Shown here: positions 7,979 through 16,238 of the stretch, in pieces
How the letters are laid out: each line of letters begins with the position of its first letter
Position numbering within the stretch: the stretch's first letter is position 1
Assembly: GCA_040797845.1 (NCBI GenBank)
Contig: JBFNFA010000012.1
Span: 1 to 64,000 of the forward strand
Direction of reading: 5' to 3'
Source of the DNA: Clostridium_AW sp040797845
GTDB taxonomy: Bacteria; Bacillota; Clostridia; Clostridiales; Clostridiaceae
Length of the DNA stretch: 64,000 nt
Position numbers and translations under genes: made by a program
The notes under the pieces: generated by a model
Database searches by the model: none
Told to the model about the DNA's origin: nothing
What the model saw: only the letters and a program-made list of their open reading frames with translations

Positions 7979-8977
7979 GTGAAAAAGTTTAGAGGGACCA
8001 TTGTATTGTTATTAATAGCATCTATTTGCGGTCTTATTTTAGGTATTAGTCATGGTGCAACTAAAGACATCATTGCAGAAAGAGAAAAGCTAGAAAGTTT
8101 ACAGTTAGAAGTTATTTTGCCAAAGAATAAAGCTAACGATGTAAAAGAAATGGACATTAATCTTGAAGGCATAGAAAACGTTGAAGGTGCTCATGAGGTT
8201 CTAGAAAATGGCCAAGTTGTTGGATATGCAATCATTGTAACTCCTAAGGGATATGGTGGACCTATAAAAATGACAGTAGGTATTGATAAAGATGGTAATA
8301 TTGGTGGTATAAAAGTAGCGTCCCACGCAGAAACACCAGGTATAGGTAGTGTAATTGAAGATGAAAAAGTATTATCTCAATATAGAGATAAATCAACAAA
8401 AGAAACTTTAAAATTAGTAAAAGGTTCAGCATCAGCTGAAAATGAAATTGCAGCTATTACTGGAGCTACTATAAGCTCTGGCGGTATGATTGCAGGTGCT
8501 AATACAGCAATTAATTTCTACAAAGAACATATTTTAGGTGAAGAAGTTGTAGACGAAAAAAATAAAGAAGTAACTGTTAAAGATGTAATGGCTGATGGAG
8601 ATGAAATGAAACCACATGAAGTAGCATTAAATGATAACATTGCTGAAGTTAATGCAGTTTATAAAGGCAGTGACATAATAGGATATGCTATTACTGCTAT
8701 ATCTGAAGGTTACGGTGGAGAATTAAAAACTCTAGTTGGTATATCACTAGATGGAAAAATAACAGGAATTAGAGTTATTGAACAACAAGAAACTCCAGGT
8801 CTTGGAGATGGAATATTAGAGAAAGACTTTACTGATAAATTTGTAGATAAATCAGCAAGTGAACCATTAAGTATCGACAATGTAGAAGGTATAAGTGGTG
8901 CAACTGTAAGTTCTGAAGGCGTTATATATGGTGTAAACCATGCTACTAAATTCTTCAATGAAAATTTAAAAAAATAA
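7979..8977 (+). CDS. Membrane-anchored protein with two FMN-binding domains
   Basis: 332 residues: an N-terminal membrane anchor or signal sequence (about 6-26), then two tandem FMN_bind domains at roughly 65-180 and 220-325. Each ends in a flavinylation-type motif, TGATIS in the first and SGATVS in the second. In this family the threonine takes a covalent FMN by the action of ApbE. Similar domains occur in RnfG/NqrC and in extracellular electron-transfer flavoproteins, so an extracytoplasmic redox role is likely. The start is GTG behind GGGAGGT; the nearby ATG runs straight into a stop. It is a single-gene unit with its own promoter and terminator. No apbE or rnf gene is near. Confidence 0.88.
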   Translation: MKKFRGTIVLLLIASICGLILGISHGATKDIIAEREKLESLQLEVILPKNKANDVKEMDINLEGIENVEGAHEVLENGQVVGYAIIVTPKGYGGPIKMTVGIDKDGNIGGIKVASHAETPGIGSVIEDEKVLSQYRDKSTKETLKLVKGSASAENEIAAITGATISSGGMIAGANTAINFYKEHILGEEVVDEKNKEVTVKDVMADGDEMKPHEVALNDNIAEVNAVYKGSDIIGYAITAISEGYGGELKTLVGISLDGKITGIRVIEQQETPGLGDGILEKDFTDKFVDKSASEPLSIDNVEGISGATVSSEGVIYGVNHATKFFNENLKK

Positions 8978-8980
8978 TGT

Positions 8981-9009
8981 AAAAGGAGGTTGAAAAAACC
9001 TCCTTTTTT
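8981..9009 (+). terminator. Intrinsic terminator
   Basis: Stem AAAAGGAGGTT/AACCTCCTTTT followed by a T-run, just after the FMN-binding protein gene. Confidence 0.9.
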
Positions 9010-9089
9010 ATATGTATTTAAAATAATTTTAGGGAAAAATATATTTGAACAAAGAAACAATATAAGATAATATTAAAGGAGGAATAAAC

Positions 9090-9194
9090 ATGGCTAAAAA
9101 AGGTATGAAAAGATCCGCACCTGAGGAAGCACCAACATATCAGACTAAGAAAAGAAATAAGAATCAACAGCCTGTTCCTGAGACTAAAAAATAG
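9090..9194 (+). CDS. Tiny Lys-rich hypothetical protein
   Basis: A 34-residue open frame starting MAKKGMKRSAPEE behind a strong AAAGGAGGAAT site and stopping 17 bases before the HD-domain gene. It is highly basic and polar, with Lys, Arg, Pro and Gln prominent and no hydrophobic segment. I do not recognise the family. A second protein of similar make-up lies on the other side of the HD gene (9892), so the two may be related in role. Confidence 0.6.
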   Translation: MAKKGMKRSAPEEAPTYQTKKRNKNQQPVPETKK

Positions 9195-9211
9195 TAAGGG
9201 AAGATAATATT

Positions 9212-9856
9212 ATGGATAAAAATAAGATATTTGAAGAATTTAATATTCATCTTTTAAATGATTCTAAACCATCCATATATTTTGAAGATATATCAGAAAA
9301 GGAAGAATATAAGGAGATATATCCTTTAAATTTTTTGTGGGATTTAAAAAAAACAGATCAAAATCTTACGCATCATCCTGAAGGAACTGTTTGGAATCAT
9401 ACAATGTTGGTATTAGATCAGGCTGCTAAATTTAGACATTTAAGCGAAGAGCCTAGAGTTTTTATGTGGGCAGCGTTGTTACATGATATTGGTAAGGCAC
9501 CTACAACTAAAATAAGAAAAGGTAAAATAACTTCCTACAACCATGATAAAGTGGGCCAAAATATGGCAGTTGTTTTTCTGAAGGAATTCATAGAAGATAG
9601 TGATTATATATATAAAGTAGCAGATTTAGTAAGGTGGCATATGCAGCCACTCTTTATAGTAAAAAACATGCCATTTGCGGAAATAGATAGAATGTTAGAA
9701 GAAGTTTCAGCTGATGAAATAGCTCTTTTAGCTATTTGTGATAGAGTTGGTAGAGGAAAAATGACAGATGAAAAAGCTAAAGAAGAAATAGATAGTATTG
9801 AAAGATTTTTGTTAAAAGCAAAGGAAAGAGCTAAAAAATTGGAATATAGTCATTAA
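9212..9856 (+). CDS. HD-domain phosphohydrolase family protein
   Basis: 214 residues with the HD-superfamily metal motif HDIGK near residue 91. Before it lies the conserved HHPEGTVWNHT segment near 53, and later histidines (YNHDKVG near 110, RWHMQP near 140) complete the site. The pattern is like the C-terminal HD domain of tRNA nucleotidyltransferases, but there is no nucleotidyltransferase domain. Phosphohydrolase or nuclease action on a nucleotide-type substrate is expected; the substrate is unknown. It lies between two tiny Lys-rich genes, probably in one transcript ending at 10094. Confidence 0.85.
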   Translation: MDKNKIFEEFNIHLLNDSKPSIYFEDISEKEEYKEIYPLNFLWDLKKTDQNLTHHPEGTVWNHTMLVLDQAAKFRHLSEEPRVFMWAALLHDIGKAPTTKIRKGKITSYNHDKVGQNMAVVFLKEFIEDSDYIYKVADLVRWHMQPLFIVKNMPFAEIDRMLEEVSADEIALLAICDRVGRGKMTDEKAKEEIDSIERFLLKAKERAKKLEYSH

Positions 9857-9891
9857 GGATAATCATATTCATAAACAAAAGGAGTGATTCT

Positions 9892-10026
9892 ATGGCAACT
9901 AAGGGTGAGAAAAAAAGAAAAAATGACAATAGAACTAAAGATCCAAAGTCAAAGTCAGCAAATCCAATAACCATGGAAGTAGATCCTAATATGAATAAAC
10001 CTGTTAGAGGATTACCTGAGGTGTAA
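9892..10026 (+). CDS. Tiny Lys-rich hypothetical protein
   Basis: A 44-residue frame starting MATKGEKKRKNDNRTKD behind AAAGGAGTGAT and followed directly by a terminator. It is basic in the first half and mixed in the second, with no membrane segment. Product and family are not recognised. The good ribosome binding site and the position between an HD gene and a terminator support it as a real small gene. Confidence 0.6.
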   Translation: MATKGEKKRKNDNRTKDPKSKSANPITMEVDPNMNKPVRGLPEV

Positions 10027-10040
10027 TATATAATAAATTA

Positions 10041-10094
10041 GAAGGGCTGTCTCAAAATAGAAAGTAATTTCTAAATAAAGATAGTCCTTCTTTT
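10041..10094 (+). terminator. Long-stem intrinsic terminator
   Basis: GAAGGGCTGTCT pairs with AGATAGTCCTTC (with G-U pairs), and an inner stem is built on AGAAA...TTTCT. A TTTT tail follows. It ends the HD-domain transcript. Confidence 0.8.
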
Positions 10095-10255
10095 ATTATT
10101 AATAGAAATTCCTTCATTTACAATTGCATTTGTATGTCATTAAATTATGAAGAACCTAGCTCTCATGCTTCATAATAAAGATATAGACTATTATATATAA
10201 AAAGGCTATAATTATGTTAAAAAATAGAATATAAATGAAAGAAAGGGTAGAAAAT

Positions 10256-11542
10256 TTGAATATTGGAATAATAGGACCCTTAGATTCTTGTAAAAAGATA
10301 TCTGAGGTTATTAAAAAATATTTTCCTAAATTAACAGCTAAAATATATGCAGTTAGTAAAATAGAGAAAGCGTATTTAGAAATTGAAAAATCTGAAAAAG
10401 AATGTGAAGGATTGGTTTTTACAGGTGTAGGAGTATACTCTAAAATAATAGAAAAACTTGATCCATCTGTGCCATACGTTTATACTCCTTTTTTAACGTC
10501 TAGTATTATGAAATCACTTTGGGAGTTAAAAGAAAAATTTCCAAGTTGTAAAAATATTTCAATAGATATTGTAAAAAAATCAGAAGTAGAAGATATTCTT
10601 GAAGAATTAAATTTAAATGATATAAATGTGCAAGCTATGGATTATAACCATTTATATACCGAACAAGATTACGTTGACTTTCATGTAACAATGCATGAAA
10701 AAGAAGAGGTAAGCGTATCTATTATAGGTTTGGGATGGGTATATGAAGAAGTAAAAAAGAAAGGATATCCCGCAATAAGGCTTTATTCAACTAAAAGTGC
10801 AATAAAAAGTACAATCAATGATTTGTTGTATAAAATAAAAGAAGCAGAAGCTAAAGAAGCAACTATGGTAGTACAGCTTCTAAGTGTAAAAAATCAAGAA
10901 AATATTTCACAATATAAAGCTTTAGAAATAAGAACACTTATAGAAAGTAACTTAGTAGGATATCTAAAAGAAATCCAGGGAAGTATTTTTAATTTAGAAT
11001 CCAATCAATACATAATATTTTCTACTAGAGGAGCTATTGAGAACACTGAAAATTTAGTGAAATTAAAAAACACATTAGATTATTTAGAAAAGAATAATAT
11101 TAAAATCTTTGTTGGTACAGGTTTAGGAAGAACAGCATATGAAAGTGAAATTAATGCAAGAAAGGCATTACAGATAGCTGCTAAAGAAGAAAAAAGCTGT
11201 ATTTTTAAAGTTGATGGAAATAAAATAGAAGGTCCTTTGTTAGAAGAAGAAGAACTTATCTATAATTTAACAATGGATAACTCAGAAGTAGAAGAAATGG
11301 CAGAATTAATAAATTTAAACCCATTGTATATCAGGAAGATTAATGCCATAAAAGAAAAGTATTCGAAAGATACATTTACAAGTGAAGAGTTGGCACAATA
11401 CTTAAATATAAGTATAAGAAGTGCAAATAGAATAATAAAAAAAATACTAGACAACAATTGTGGAGAAGTAGTAGGATTAGAATCTAATAATTCTTTAGGA
11501 AGGCCTAAAAAAATAATTAAAATAAATTTCGATAAAAATTAA
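10256..11542 (+). CDS. Transcriptional regulator with C-terminal helix-turn-helix and cyclase-like middle domain
   Basis: About 428 residues from the TTG at 10256, which has AAAGGG 8 bases upstream; an in-frame ATG at 10235 lacks a good site and would add 7 residues. The N-terminal ~190 residues look like a ligand or receiver-type domain. A middle region (about 195-330) has a GTGLGRTAYESEINARKAL segment, like the glycine-rich ends of GGDEF or GTP cyclohydrolase III-type domains. The C-terminal ~60 residues form a helix-turn-helix (TSEELAQYLNISIRSANRII). It lies just upstream of the second DUF3100/M20/dehydratase operon on the same strand, separated by its own terminator. Control of that operon is inferred from position. 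Confidence 0.75.
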   Translation: MNIGIIGPLDSCKKISEVIKKYFPKLTAKIYAVSKIEKAYLEIEKSEKECEGLVFTGVGVYSKIIEKLDPSVPYVYTPFLTSSIMKSLWELKEKFPSCKNISIDIVKKSEVEDILEELNLNDINVQAMDYNHLYTEQDYVDFHVTMHEKEEVSVSIIGLGWVYEEVKKKGYPAIRLYSTKSAIKSTINDLLYKIKEAEAKEATMVVQLLSVKNQENISQYKALEIRTLIESNLVGYLKEIQGSIFNLESNQYIIFSTRGAIENTENLVKLKNTLDYLEKNNIKIFVGTGLGRTAYESEINARKALQIAAKEEKSCIFKVDGNKIEGPLLEEEELIYNLTMDNSEVEEMAELINLNPLYIRKINAIKEKYSKDTFTSEELAQYLNISIRSANRIIKKILDNNCGEVVGLESNNSLGRPKKIIKINFDKN

Positions 11543-11555
11543 ATATATTTTTAAA

Positions 11556-11587
11556 CAAGATTCAGTTTATCTGAATCTTGTTTTTTT
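11556..11587 (+). terminator. Intrinsic terminator
   Basis: Stem CAAGATTCAG/CTGAATCTTG with a TTTAT loop and eight T residues, after the regulator gene. Confidence 0.93.
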
Positions 11588-11609
11588 GATAAAAATATAC
11601 ATTTTTCTA

Positions 11610-11638
11610 TTGACTTATTGTAACTGTTTACATATAAT
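11610..11638 (+). promoter_or_regulatory. Sigma-A-type promoter of the DUF3100/M20/dehydratase operon
   Basis: TTGACT at 11610-11615 and a perfect TATAAT at 11633-11638 with a 17-base spacer. A leader of about 155 bases follows before the first start codon. I do not recognise a riboswitch in it. Confidence 0.75.
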
Positions 11639-11802
11639 TATACGTAAAGCATTAAAGACAACTAAAGGACAAGACCAAAATGCAATTATATAATCTAGTA
11701 CAGGGAATCGATAAAAATTAAAGAAAATGTTGAGAGGAGGCAAAGGCTTAGGTTGAACTAATACATATGTAAATTCTAAATAATATGTAAGGAGATACAG
11801 GG

Positions 11803-12642
11803 ATGAAAGAAAAAATTAATAAGAATTACAAGAAAATATTTCTAGTAGTAATGATAATATCTTTAATTACAGAATGGATTGGAGCAAGAAATATCCAAAT
11901 AGGATCAATTAAAATAGCACTTTTCCCAATGTTATATGCTGTAATAATAGGAATTTTAATAACGCCAGATTTATTAGGTAAAAGAATGAAATCATTACAA
12001 AAAGCTATTGGTGAAAAAGAGATGGGTATAGCTGGAGAGCTAGTAGGAATATCTCTTATTTTGTTAGGAGTAAGATATGGAACTTTAGTTGGGCCTAATT
12101 TAGATAAAATTATAAGTGTTGGATGGGCATTTTTAGCACAGGAATTTGGACATATAGTTGCGCCTCTATTAGCTTTACCAATGGCAATATTTGCAGGAAT
12201 GAATAGAGAAGCTATAGGAGCAGCTACCAGTATAGGTAGAGAGCCTTCTTTAGGAGTTATATCAGAAAAATATGGAATAGATTCACCAGAAGGAAATGGT
12301 GTACTTGGAACTTACTTAGTAGGAACTGTTTTAGGAACTATATTTTTTGGAATTTTAGGTTCTGTCTCTATATATAGTGGATTACATCCTTATGCATTAG
12401 CAATGGCATGTGGAGTAGGAAGTGGAAGTATGACCACTGCAGCGGCGTCATCTTTAGCAGTAGCAGTTCCAGAAATGGCAGATACAATTTTAGCCTATGC
12501 AGCTACTAGTAATATGCTTTCAGGAATTACAGGGGTTAATTTTTTAATATTTGTAACATTACCTTTTTCAAATTGGTTTTATGATAAATTAATAAGAATT
12601 CGTGATAAGAAAAAAGTAGCAAAGGAGAAAATAAATGGGTAA
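11803..12642 (+). CDS. DUF3100-type integral membrane protein, putative transporter subunit
   Basis: 279 residues with about eight membrane helices. It is the paralogue of the protein at 789-1610, sharing the layout LFPMLYAVIIG near residue 40, RYGTxxGP near 95, REAIGAATSIGREPS near 140, HPYALAMACGVGSGSMTTAA near 200 and a SNMLSG near 245. The family has no known function. The gene opens a four-gene operon and overlaps the next gene by 8 bases, which points to tight co-translation with the small membrane subunit. Transport of the amidohydrolase substrate is inferred. Confidence 0.82.
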   Translation: MKEKINKNYKKIFLVVMIISLITEWIGARNIQIGSIKIALFPMLYAVIIGILITPDLLGKRMKSLQKAIGEKEMGIAGELVGISLILLGVRYGTLVGPNLDKIISVGWAFLAQEFGHIVAPLLALPMAIFAGMNREAIGAATSIGREPSLGVISEKYGIDSPEGNGVLGTYLVGTVLGTIFFGILGSVSIYSGLHPYALAMACGVGSGSMTTAAASSLAVAVPEMADTILAYAATSNMLSGITGVNFLIFVTLPFSNWFYDKLIRIRDKKKVAKEKING

Positions 12643-13102
12643 CTTTGATATCAAAAAAACAGGCTATCAATTTATTACAATGCTTTTAGTTGGATTAATA
12701 ATTCTAATGGGACAACAATTAGGATTAGGAATACCTATGAATAAGGCATATCTAGGAATGATTATGCTTATTTTAGTAGCACAGAGTGCTTTTGTTGTAA
12801 ATGATTTATTTCCTAAATCTATATTTCCAGCCTTTGGATGGGCTACTATATTAGGATTACTTTTTAGTATGCCATATAATCCATTATCAAAAGTATTTTT
12901 ATCAAATGTAGAAAATATAAACTTTATGGCTATTACAACACCTTTATTGGCTTTCGCGGGAATTTCAGTAGGAAATAAGATAGATGACTTAAAGAAAATG
13001 TCATGGAAGATAATTTTAATAGCTATGTTTATATTTACAGCTATATTCTTTGCATGTGCCTCAATTGCACATATAGTTCTAAAATTACAAGGTAAAATCT
13101 GA
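12635..13102 (+). CDS. Small integral membrane protein, subunit partner of the DUF3100 protein
   Basis: 155 residues with four or five hydrophobic segments, homologous to 340-786: both carry a TTPLLAFAGISxG-type segment near residue 100, then a DLKKMSWKI stretch and a final helix. It starts inside the end of the DUF3100 gene with an AAAGGAG site. In this operon it follows the large subunit, as it does in the minus-strand copy. Function as a half-transporter is inferred from conserved pairing. Confidence 0.8.
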   Translation: MGNFDIKKTGYQFITMLLVGLIILMGQQLGLGIPMNKAYLGMIMLILVAQSAFVVNDLFPKSIFPAFGWATILGLLFSMPYNPLSKVFLSNVENINFMAITTPLLAFAGISVGNKIDDLKKMSWKIILIAMFIFTAIFFACASIAHIVLKLQGKI

Positions 13103-13122
13103 GTATCTTAAAGGAGGATATT

Positions 13123-14457
13123 ATGAATATAAATGAATTAAAACAAAAGGTAATTAAAGCAATAGACGACAATAAGGAAGTTATACTAAACGCTGGTAAA
13201 GAGATTTATGCTAATCCTGAAATGGGATTTAAAGAATTTAAAACTACAGAAACAGCAGCCAATTTCTTAAAAAATCTTGGATTAGAAGTTGAAGAAAACA
13301 TTGCAGTTACTGGATGTAAGACAAGCATAAAAGGTGGAAAACCAGGTCCTAATGTTGCTATACTAGGAGAACTTGACGCTATTTCATGTGCAAATCACTC
13401 TGATTCAGTTGAAGGAGGAGCAGTTCATGCCTGTGGACACAACATTCAAATAGCAGGAATGTTAGGAGCAGCTTTAGGTCTTGTAAAAAGCGGAGTTTTA
13501 CCAGACCTTGCTGGGAATGTAACTGTTATGGCCACACCAGCAGAAGAATTTGTAGAATTAGAGTATAGAGCTAAATTAAAAGAAGAAGGAAAGCTAACAT
13601 ATTTTGGAGGAAAACAAGAGCTTATTAAAAAAGGTTATTTTGATGATATAGATATGGCTATGATGTTCCACTCTCTAGATATGGGAGATAAAGATGCATT
13701 AGTAGGACCAGTAAGTAATGGTTTTGTAGGAAAAAAAGTTCAGTTTATAGGAAAAGAATCTCATGCAGGATCAGCTCCTGAAAATGGAATTAATGCACTT
13801 AATGCAGCGATGCTTGCTATAAACAATATACACGCACAAAGAGAAACTTTTAAGGACTCTGATAGAGTGAGAGTTCATCCTATAATTACAAAAGGTGGAG
13901 ATATCGTAAACTCAGTTCCAGCTGATGTTCAAATGGAATCCTATGCAAGAGCAAGAACGATAAATGGAATGTTAGATTCTAATGCTAAAGTAGATAGAGC
14001 TTTAAAAGCTGGAGCAATGGCAGTTGGAGCAGATGTAAAAATAACAAGTATTCCTGGATATCTTCCTATACTAAAAACAGTGGAATTAGATAATCTATTT
14101 AAAGAAAACTTAATGTTTATTGGTATGCCAGAAGATAAGATAATAGAAGGAGGAGACTTTACAGGATCCTTTGATTTTGGAGATGTGTCTCATATAATGC
14201 CAACTATGCATCCAATGATAGGAGGAATAAAAGGAGATCTACACACTCGTGAATATGAAATCGTTGATGAAAATCTAGCTTATATAGTACCTGCTAAAGC
14301 TATGGCTTTAACAGTTGTAGATTTACTTTTTGATAATGCATCAACAGGAAAAAATATATTAAATAATTTTGAAGCAAAAATGACTAAAAAAGAGTATATA
14401 GATTTTATGCAAAGTTTAGATAAAGTAGAATTATTCGAAGGAGATAAATTAATATAA
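13123..14457 (+). CDS. M20 family metallo-amidohydrolase (AbgB-like)
   Basis: 444 residues, the paralogue of 1607-2932, with the same motif order: VHACGHN near residue 106, PAEE near 144, a FHSL metal histidine near 185, SHAGSAPENG in the lid domain near 215, RVHPIITKGGD near 245 and an LHT site near 370. It should hydrolyse an amide bond in an N-acyl or aminoacyl compound; the real substrate is unknown. It has a strong AAAGGAGG site. The neighbouring dehydratase-like gene suggests that one product is a serine-like amino acid. Confidence 0.88.
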   Translation: MNINELKQKVIKAIDDNKEVILNAGKEIYANPEMGFKEFKTTETAANFLKNLGLEVEENIAVTGCKTSIKGGKPGPNVAILGELDAISCANHSDSVEGGAVHACGHNIQIAGMLGAALGLVKSGVLPDLAGNVTVMATPAEEFVELEYRAKLKEEGKLTYFGGKQELIKKGYFDDIDMAMMFHSLDMGDKDALVGPVSNGFVGKKVQFIGKESHAGSAPENGINALNAAMLAINNIHAQRETFKDSDRVRVHPIITKGGDIVNSVPADVQMESYARARTINGMLDSNAKVDRALKAGAMAVGADVKITSIPGYLPILKTVELDNLFKENLMFIGMPEDKIIEGGDFTGSFDFGDVSHIMPTMHPMIGGIKGDLHTREYEIVDENLAYIVPAKAMALTVVDLLFDNASTGKNILNNFEAKMTKKEYIDFMQSLDKVELFEGDKLI

Positions 14458-14508
14458 AATCTATTAATGGATTCCTAATAAACAACCATAGGACGAGAGG
14501 AGATAACA

Positions 14509-15705
14509 ATGGATTCTTTAAGAGAATTATTTAAAATTGGAAATGGTCCGTCTAGTTCTCATACAATGGGTCCAGAAAGAGCAGCGAAAAAGTTTAAGGC
14601 AGAAAATCCTAACGCAGCGAAATTTAAAGTAGAACTTTACGGCTCTTTAGCAGCTACAGGAAAAGGACATCTTACTGATTGGATTATTATAGAGACACTA
14701 AAACCACATACTACTGAAATTGTTTGGAAACCAGAAGTTGTACATGAATATCATACAAATGGAATGAAGTTTTTTGCTTTGGATAGTGAAGAAAATGTAA
14801 TTTCAGATTGGCTTGTTTTCTCTGTAGGCGGTGGAACTATAATGGAAGAGGGGGAAGCAAGACAAGGTGGTTCTAAAGTTTATTCGCTGAAAACTATGGA
14901 ACAGATAATGGAATGGTGTAAAAAGAGTAGAAAAGAAATGTGGCAATATGTAGATGAAGCAGAAGGAGAATCCATATGGGAATATCTTGAGACAATTTGG
15001 GACGCTATGGAGCAATGCGTTCAGACTGGACTTACTAAAACAGGAATGCTTCCAGGAAGCCTAAATTATCCAAGAAAAGCACAGTCTTTTTACAGAAAAA
15101 CTAGAAAAGATGATTCTAAAAATGTTTTTAGTGGAAAGATATTTGCATATACTCTAGCGGTATCAGAGGAAAATGCTGCTGGAGGAACAGTGGTAACAGC
15201 CCCTACATGTGGAGCATCAGGAGTAATTCCTGGGTTATTGTATGCTTTAAAAGAGGAGTATAATTTACCTAAGGATGAAGTATTAAAAGGACTTGCTGTA
15301 GCAGGGCTTATAGGAAATTTAATTAAAGAAAATGCAACTATTTCAGGTGCAGAGGGTGGATGTCAAGCTGAAGTAGGATCTGCATGCGCTATGGCAGCAG
15401 GAATGGCAGCATTTTTATTGGGAGGATCCGTGGATCAGATAGAATATGCAGCTGAAATGGCACTTGAACATCACCTTGGATTGACCTGTGATCCTGTAGG
15501 TGGATATGTACAAGTTCCTTGTATAGAAAGAAATGCAGCAGCAGCTGTTAGAGCTCTTGATGCGGTAAATTATTCACTTTATACAGATGGAAAACATATG
15601 GTTTCATTCGATCAGGTTGTTATTACAATGAAGGAAACAGGTATGGACCTTAAGTGTGAATATAAGGAAACATCCCTAGGAGGGCTAGCTAAATCAAAGT
15701 ATTAA
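14509..15705 (+). CDS. Iron-sulfur L-serine ammonia-lyase-like protein (fused beta and alpha domains)
   Basis: 398 residues. The N-terminus has the serine dehydratase beta-domain signature IGNGPSSSHTMGP at about 12-24. The C-terminal alpha-type domain has the cysteine motifs APTCGASG near 240, GGCQAEVGSAC near 285 and a C-D-P-VGG...C pair near 325-335, which in the family hold a [4Fe-4S] cluster. Single-chain L-serine dehydratases are usually about 450 residues, so this is a compact version. The expected reaction is deamination of L-serine or a related beta-hydroxy amino acid to a 2-oxo acid and ammonia. It is the last gene of the DUF3100/M20 operon. Confidence 0.85.
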   Translation: MDSLRELFKIGNGPSSSHTMGPERAAKKFKAENPNAAKFKVELYGSLAATGKGHLTDWIIIETLKPHTTEIVWKPEVVHEYHTNGMKFFALDSEENVISDWLVFSVGGGTIMEEGEARQGGSKVYSLKTMEQIMEWCKKSRKEMWQYVDEAEGESIWEYLETIWDAMEQCVQTGLTKTGMLPGSLNYPRKAQSFYRKTRKDDSKNVFSGKIFAYTLAVSEENAAGGTVVTAPTCGASGVIPGLLYALKEEYNLPKDEVLKGLAVAGLIGNLIKENATISGAEGGCQAEVGSACAMAAGMAAFLLGGSVDQIEYAAEMALEHHLGLTCDPVGGYVQVPCIERNAAAAVRALDAVNYSLYTDGKHMVSFDQVVITMKETGMDLKCEYKETSLGGLAKSKY

Positions 15706-15741
15706 AACAATATAAAATCATAACTCTAAAAAAATAGAGAT

Positions 15742-16037
15742 ATCAAGTGATTCTTAGCTTCAGATGGAGTTTGCTTAAAAAGAATACTTACTCCAACTGA
15801 AGCTTATTAAGAGAGTTCTTAGAAGCTTTGCTTCTTAGAAATCCTTATCCTTTAGGGGAAGAACTTATCCAGGGACGTAGCATCCGTTATGCACAGCATA
15901 AGAACTCTAAATCGCTGAAGCTCAAGAGTTCTAATATCTCCCACTTGTAGAAAAGCAGAGAACCAAAATCTTTGATTTTATGTGAATCGCTTTCACAGAG
16001 TGCGATGTGAGTATTACGGATGGTAGTCATCGGATAA
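15742..16037 (+). repeat. Family C composite intergenic repeat, longest copy C1
   Basis: About 296 bases running from a TATCAAGTGATTCTTAGC end to a GTAGTCATCGGATAA end. It contains several internal inverted repeats, for example CTTCAGATGGAGT against ACTCCAACTGAAG. Shorter, rearranged copies lie in reverse at 32528-32698 and 45558-45737, and a decayed one at 51055-51135. No coding frame is supported. Confidence 0.75.
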
Positions 16038-16057
16038 AAATTATGATTTTGCACAAT

Positions 16058-16099
16058 AAAACTGTTGATAAATTTATTTTGTCAACAGTTTTATTTTTT
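16058..16099 (+). terminator. Intrinsic terminator
   Basis: Stem AAAACTGTTGA/TCAACAGTTTT with an AT-rich loop and a T-rich tail. It ends the dehydratase operon beyond the family C repeat. Confidence 0.8.
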
Positions 16100-16238
16100 A
16101 GTATCATTATGAATCAACGAATCAAATAGTTTAGATTTTTAAATTATTTGAAATATAGTTACATTTGTGCAATAGAAGCTTGTATACTTAGTATAAAAGC
16201 TTTCAATGAATAAATAATAAAACAAGGGGAGTGATTGT

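Noticed and set aside
15742..16037. Family A, B and C repeats as a CRISPR array
   Set aside because: There is no regular repeat-spacer pattern and no cas gene; copies are scattered and vary in inner structure.
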